This document shows positions 59,466-64,000 of a DNA stretch of 64,000 nucleotides, piece by piece. The stretch is from positions 41,856,506 through 41,920,505 of the forward strand of contig BRKX01000014.1 in NCBI GenBank assembly GCA_026008535.1. Direction: 5' to 3'. Origin of the DNA: Perilla frutescens (taxonomy: Eukaryota; Streptophyta; Magnoliopsida; Lamiales; Lamiaceae). Under the pieces are notes generated by a model. It was not told where the DNA came from, made no database searches, and saw only the letters and a program-made list of their open reading frames with translations. How positions within the stretch are numbered: the stretch's first letter is position 1; every line of letters begins with the position of its first letter. The translations under genes were made by a program, and so were the position numbers.

Positions 59466-60861
59466 TTAAGCATGCTCTGGTTGACTAGGCAACTTTCCCG
59501 GCTTGGCTTGCTTGGCCAATTCTCCAACGGTCCCAGCTATTTGGCCCACTTGAGTCTCAATTCTCTTCACAGAAGCCTCAACGGTTTCAAATCTTTGTTG
59601 TTTGGCTTGAATGAATGATTGCAAGGTGTCTTGTAGTGTCGGCCTAGGCGGTTGGTTGGGCTGGGCCATATATTGTTGCGGCCTCGAATAAGGTGGAGCC
59701 TGGATACCTCCGACTTTGTTGAGGTGGAGGTGGTTGTTGAGGTTGTCTCTAAGAGAAATTTGGATGATTTCTCCACCCTGGATTGTATGATTGAGAGTAT
59801 GGGTTGTAAGGTTGGCGTGGTTGAAATCCTTAAAGGGTATGCACTTGCTCTTGAAGAGCATGGAAATGAGCCTCTTCACTTAACTTCGGCTCGATCGACT
59901 TTTGGCACAAGTTGACCCCATGACCATACTCTCCACAAATCCCACAAGTTTCAACATTCGTCGCTTGTTGGGGTGGTCTCTCGGAGGTTCGAAGCATCTC
60001 TACTTGCCTTGTCAACTCGGCAAGTTGTTTCGTCACATCATAACTATGGTTGGCTTCATTGGTGGAAGCTCTCTTCCCCCTAGCACTCTTTTGTTGAGAA
60101 GTCGTGGCCATTGTCTCATAGATATTTGAGACTTCTTCGACGGTCCGGCCTCCAATGTCTCCTCCCGAAGCATTATCCACCATGTATTGAAAATTTTGAG
60201 AAAGTCCGTCGTAGAAGAATTGATTGAGCAACTCGGGTGTGAGATGGTGGTGCGGGCATTGTTGTTGGAGACCTCTAAATCGATCCCAAGCTTCATGAAA
60301 TGCTTCACCCTGAGATTGGATAAAGGTAACAATTTGAGCTCTCAAATCTTGGGTCTTTTGATTGGAGTAGTACTTGGCCATGAACTTCTCGTAGACGGCA
60401 TCCCAATTGGCTAATGAGTTAGCCGGTAGTGACATGAACCATGTCTTGGCTCGATCTTTCAAGGTATAAGGGAAACACCTCATCTTCAATTGATCTTCGT
60501 TCAAACCTTGTAGAGGGAAGGTTTGAACAACGACATAGAACTCATGGATGAAGTTCAAAGCATCTTCGGCCGGCATCCCATAGAATGAGGGAAGTTGGCT
60601 AAAATGGATGTTCTTCAACTCATAATTCCTTACAGCTTCACCAAGAACTATGCAAGAAGTCGATGCCGCAATCATGGGACGAGCAAAGTCTCTCATATTC
60701 CTAGCCTCATTGGCATTGGCATTGTCGGGATTGTTGAGGGGATTAGCGTCCATCTCTCTTTCCCACTTGAACATGTTGAATCTTCTTGGTCGATGGATGT
60801 TGTCAAACACGGGGGCTAGTATCCGATTGAGGCTTCGCTTCCCTAGTATACACAACCACAA
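59466..60861 (-). pseudogene. Athila gag
   Basis: The 343-codon frame (60861-59830) has the retrotransposon gag core (LPSFYGMPAEDALNFIHEF, LKDRAKTWFMSLP, QFFYDGL) and one CCHC-type knuckle (CGICGEYGHGVNLC). It stops at 59830. The C-terminal part continues in a second frame (59879-59466) with ETQVGQIAGTVGELAKQ, so one frameshift separates them. Confidence 0.88.
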
Positions 60862-61040
60862 ACAAAGCGGAGATCACACGTAACTTACGGAAAGAGATAT
60901 AAAAGCCAACACAAGAACATAAACACCAAAGTAAATTTATACAAATAGCACAAACACAACACTTTAAAAAAAAGATTTCACGAACACAAAATACACAAAA
61001 GCAATTATAGCACCAAAAAGACAATAAACCTAAAAGCCTT

Positions 61041-61057
61041 CCCCGGCAACGACGCCA
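61041..61057 (-). other. Primer binding site, tRNA-Asp-like
   Basis: Minus-strand TGGCGTCGTTGCCGGGG, five bases inside the 5' LTR. One base differs from the TGGCGCCGTTGCCGGGG form typical of Athila. Confidence 0.85.
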
Positions 61058-61062
61058 AAATT

Positions 61063-62730
61063 TATTTCATGATCCAAATTTACTACTTATAATTTCGGTG
61101 TATGCTCAACACTACAACTACTAGGACCGTACCCGCAATTGGACGGGGTTAGTTGTAGACGTGATAAGCTTAACCTGAGTCGATCTCTTAAGGAAGACTT
61201 TTGTGAAGAAATTGTCTAAGGGACTATGCATGCAACACATTTAAACAACCAAAATAGAACCTAAACATTCTAACAAGGGATTGATGATGATTTCTACTAA
61301 GAATTAAAATAGACAATTAAACAAGACAATAAAATGCAAACAACACAAATTAAAACAAGATATGAGGAAATAAGATAGATTGAGGTATTAGGGTGTAGAT
61401 TCTCTCAATGGTTTCTCACTATGCTTTGTTCAAGTTGGTAATGCTAATATCACACATACAATAGACCCTCTCAATCGGTTTAACTTCAATTACTGTCACC
61501 GTCTATTCATTAAACCTCTTTTAGCTATATCATACAAGCAAGATTAACATGTTAGGCTTAGGAACCCCATCCACCTAACGTCGAAGGAACCAAATTCAAG
61601 ATTTAGAATCACAATTAAGTTTCCTCTAAATCCTAGCAATGCTCAAGTAGTGATCAAGTACTCTCACATAATATGTACGATTCCAAAAACAACAACCAAC
61701 AAGAATAAGCATAGATCAAAAACCAAATCGATCCTCTATCTCCTAATAGAGAGATTAGCCACTAAACATGCTCAAAACAACACAAATATTATAGAAGAAA
61801 GTCATCTCATAAATCAAATGTAAATAACACAAACTTCTACAATGTTAGATATCCTTCAAGAGTTTGGGACAAACCCCCACAAAACATCCAAGAAATACAA
61901 AGAAAATACAAGGAAAACCTACTCACGAGCGTAGCTTCCTCGGATGACTCGAGGTTGGTTTCTTCTCATCTCCTCATCTTCTTCCTTAGCTTGGTTCCCT
62001 TTTTCTTCCTTTTCTCCTCTTCTCTTTTGTGATGGTGTTGATGGTGAAAATGGCGAGAAAGTGGTGGTGATGGTGTAGAGAGAAAAATGGAATGTGAAGA
62101 AGATGAAGTGCAGATGAAGATGTGAATAATGATGAGTCATCAAGAGTGAGGAAATGATCCTTCTCCAGTTCCCCTTCTTTTGATATTAAGGGAACAATTT
62201 TCATATCAAAAGATTTTAGGGGATTTGGGATAATAGCTTCCAGAGAAAGAGTGGAGTTGAGTGGGATTGCGCTTGAAGACGTGGTGAAAGTTGGATCGAG
62301 GAAGAGGGAGTGCGCCGGTGGGGTGCAACGCCACGGGTTTAGGCGGTGTGGGGCACCGTGGCGCTGGTGCTGGTGGAGAGGGGGGGTGCCGCGGCGCTGC
62401 GGGTGTCACGACATTTTTGATGCCCGCCCGCGTTCCCTAATCCGCCCGCGCGGGTGACTTTTTCTCACTTTTCTTCAAAATCTTCGAGCCTCTCCAATTA
62501 GCCAATCGAGCTCATTTATTCGACTTTCCACTTGCCACCTAATTGCAGTAAAATACATGTTTTTGTAATTAAAAGCTCAAGGTCTTGCACAACTTGGCAA
62601 AATCCACCATTAGAGCAATAAATATAAATAAACATATAAAATCAACATCTAACAACATAACAAGCTATAAAATAATTTACAAATCATAACAAAATAACTA
62701 TAATAAAATAACACATTTAAACACTAAACA
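61063..62730 (-). repeat. Athila 5' LTR
   Basis: 1,668 bp, the same length as the left copy. The inner end reads TATTTCAT where the left LTR has TGTTTCAC. Scattered substitutions only. Confidence 0.93.
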
Positions 62731-62735
62731 GTTAA
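62731..62735. repeat. 5-bp target duplication of Athila element (right)
   Basis: GTTAA, matching 50262-50266. Confidence 0.88.
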
Positions 62736-62870
62736 CTTCATTGTCTTATCGATGATAGGCCAGTTGCAGAGTCCAAACCTTCGTTATCTTCATCAAAGAA
62801 ATTTTACGACACCAATTTAGCTTATGAAGTAGATTCGTGAGTCTAGGCTACTCATCTGCGTGCTTCCAAA
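62736..62870 (-). pseudogene. Possible upstream part of the PMD remnant
   Basis: On the minus strand this is what would precede 50261 before the Athila insertion. A short reading NFFDEDNEGLDSATGLSSIR is coding-like, but stops follow within 60 bases on both sides. Linked to the PMD gene only by position. Confidence 0.4.
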
Positions 62871-62984
62871 TGAGAGATTTACGACCCTAAAATGAGTCCC
62901 TTTCTTCATAGAATGCTTCTCATCATCCAAAATCACCAAATATGCATTTTTAGAGATGATGATCTCTTTCAAGTATATCATACT

Positions 62985-63742
62985 TGTTGGTCCCGGTACG
63001 AGTCTTTGTCAGTTTGGAGAGGGAGTGAATAAACTGACTTCAAAAACTTAAACTGATTGCGGAATATTTAGGACCCTAACTCGCGTTCGATATTTTATCT
63101 GTGCACTATTCAGTTGAGAGGGAGAGCTTGACTTAGAGCTTAGCTGATGAGCTGATCAGTTAGGACTGATAGCTTGAAGACTTAGCTTAGCTTGTCAGTG
63201 CAGCTTATGTGCTAGAGTATGCAGTTAAAGAACATGCAAAGCTTAAAGCAATAAGTACAGCACACACAAGACTTATAGAGGTTCGAAGCTTCCTGCTTTT
63301 ACATCCTCTCTTCCTTCCGCAGAAGGGCAATCCATTATGCAAGTGTAAAGTTTCTTTATTACAGTTACATAGTAAAGAAATTCGCCTGGACTTGAAAATG
63401 GCACCCTTTAAACAGAGCGCGACCTCCTTTCCAACTGTTGCTATCCCAGAAGAATGGACCTGTCGGTACACGCCCCTTCTTAGCCGGTTTTTGGGTCGAC
63501 AGCTCACACTTACCGGTCCCAACTTCTCGCTGAGACTTTAGATACTATTGCCCGTCTTTACATGATTTAGATCTCGCTTGATCTTCAGGAAGGTAGTCTT
63601 GAATCTATATCAACTGGAAGTGCTCCTTTAGCTTGAGCTGAGTGGTTGATCTTTGAAGAACTGAACTGAGAAGCTTTGCTCTGGCTAGAATTCTGCGTCA
63701 GCTAGCTGCTTGCTTGAGACTTGAAGCACGCCTTCTCAGTTA
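62985..63742 (+). repeat. Copia-type LTR fragment
   Basis: Begins TGTTGGTCCCGGTACGAG, then GGAGAGGGAGTGAATAAACTG and AGAGGTTCGAAGCTTCCTGC. These words are familiar from LTRs of eudicot Copia elements. It is cut at 63743 by the start of another LTR. The 110-codon frame at 63209-63541 has no family resemblance. Confidence 0.5.
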
Positions 63743-64000
63743 TGTAACAACCCAGATTTTCAGAATATGATTAAGTAATTCCTAATTTTAATTAGGGAAT
63801 AATTAGGGGAATTTTGAGCATAATAAGGATGTTTCGGTTCTAAACCGCGTTTTTAAGAGTTATTTTTCATGAAATCGTCTTTTCGAGGATTTCGATTCTA
63901 GCTCAGTCATGACCGATTTTGGTCATGTTTGGAAGGTGTTGACCCAAGGAGCATGCCGGTATTTTTGGATTTTCAATCCAAGGTCGTTTGAGGTCCCAAC
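63743..64000 (+). repeat. Partial LTR related to the tandem array, opposite orientation
   Basis: Starts TGTAACAACCCAGATTTTCA and stays similar to the reverse complement of the array LTR end (TGTAACAACCCGGATTTTCA...) for the rest of the window, with clear divergence. The element would read left to right and runs off the window. Confidence 0.88.

Larger units (their letters stand above)
50267..62730 (-). mobile_element. Athila-type Ty3/Gypsy retrotransposon, complete but degraded
   Basis: Two LTRs of identical length (1,668 bp), a perfect GTTAA duplication, a tRNA-Asp-like primer site beside the right LTR and a polypurine tract beside the left LTR define a whole element reading right to left. 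Coding order on the minus strand is gag, protease, RT, RNase H, integrase, then an ORF in the envelope position. That order and the tRNA-Asp primer fit the Athila lineage. Several frameshifts and stops disable it. The visible LTR substitutions suggest an insertion of moderate age. Confidence 0.93.

Noticed and set aside
63209..63541. 110-codon gene between repeats
   Set aside because: It lies within a Copia-type LTR fragment and overlaps a similar frame on the opposite strand.

Overview
The window is nuclear DNA from a flowering plant, most likely a eudicot. It has one intact spliced plant gene (an NPY/MAB4-type NPH3 family protein), an AT-rich background, and a dense nest of plant transposons (Copia, Athila-type Gypsy, CACTA, hAT, MULE and MITE families). 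Nothing looks prokaryotic: there are no operons and no CRISPR array. I saw no rRNA or tRNA genes. The species cannot be named from the sequence alone.

Layout. 1-3.6 kb: a decayed, 3'-truncated Copia retrotransposon with a probable 5' LTR. 3.6-5.5 kb: a perfect foldback and an LTR-like promoter segment with heat-shock-element-like motifs. 5.5-7.5 kb: a hAT element with a perfect 8-bp target duplication, carrying a nested Pack-MULE-like element that has captured a piece of a GT14-type glycosyltransferase gene. 7.5-10.9 kb: AT-rich DNA with MITEs, a Helitron-like end, a microsatellite and a LINE RNase H fragment. 11.0-16.1 kb: the NPY-like gene (four coding exons, 633 residues predicted). 16.1-17.7 kb: intergenic, with a G-rich tract.

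17.7-45.1 kb: a CACTA end fragment split by a 26.4-kb tandem retrotransposon array of the form LTR-int-LTR-int-LTR-int-LTR-int-LTR. It has five LTRs of about 3.08 kb and four internal regions of exactly 2,756 bp. It is minus-strand, has an initiator-Met tRNA primer site and no recognisable gag or pol. The whole array is bounded by one 5-bp target duplication (TTATT). Private variants in the two outer LTRs show that it grew in place by unequal crossing-over between LTRs.

45.1-62.9 kb: remains of a plant-mobile-domain (PMD) gene on the minus strand, cut first by a deleted CACTA element (TSD TGA, itself hit by an LTR) and again by a 12.5-kb Athila-type Gypsy element (two 1,668-bp LTRs, TSD GTTAA, tRNA-Asp-like primer site, degraded gag, protease, RT, RNase H, integrase and envelope-position ORF). 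63.0-64.0 kb: a Copia-type LTR fragment, then the start of an inverted, diverged relative of the tandem-array LTR that runs off the window.

Only the NPY-like gene looks functional. The rest is a record of nested insertion, decay and recombination. Most short open frames, including those repeated in the array, are by-products of recent duplication and not genes.
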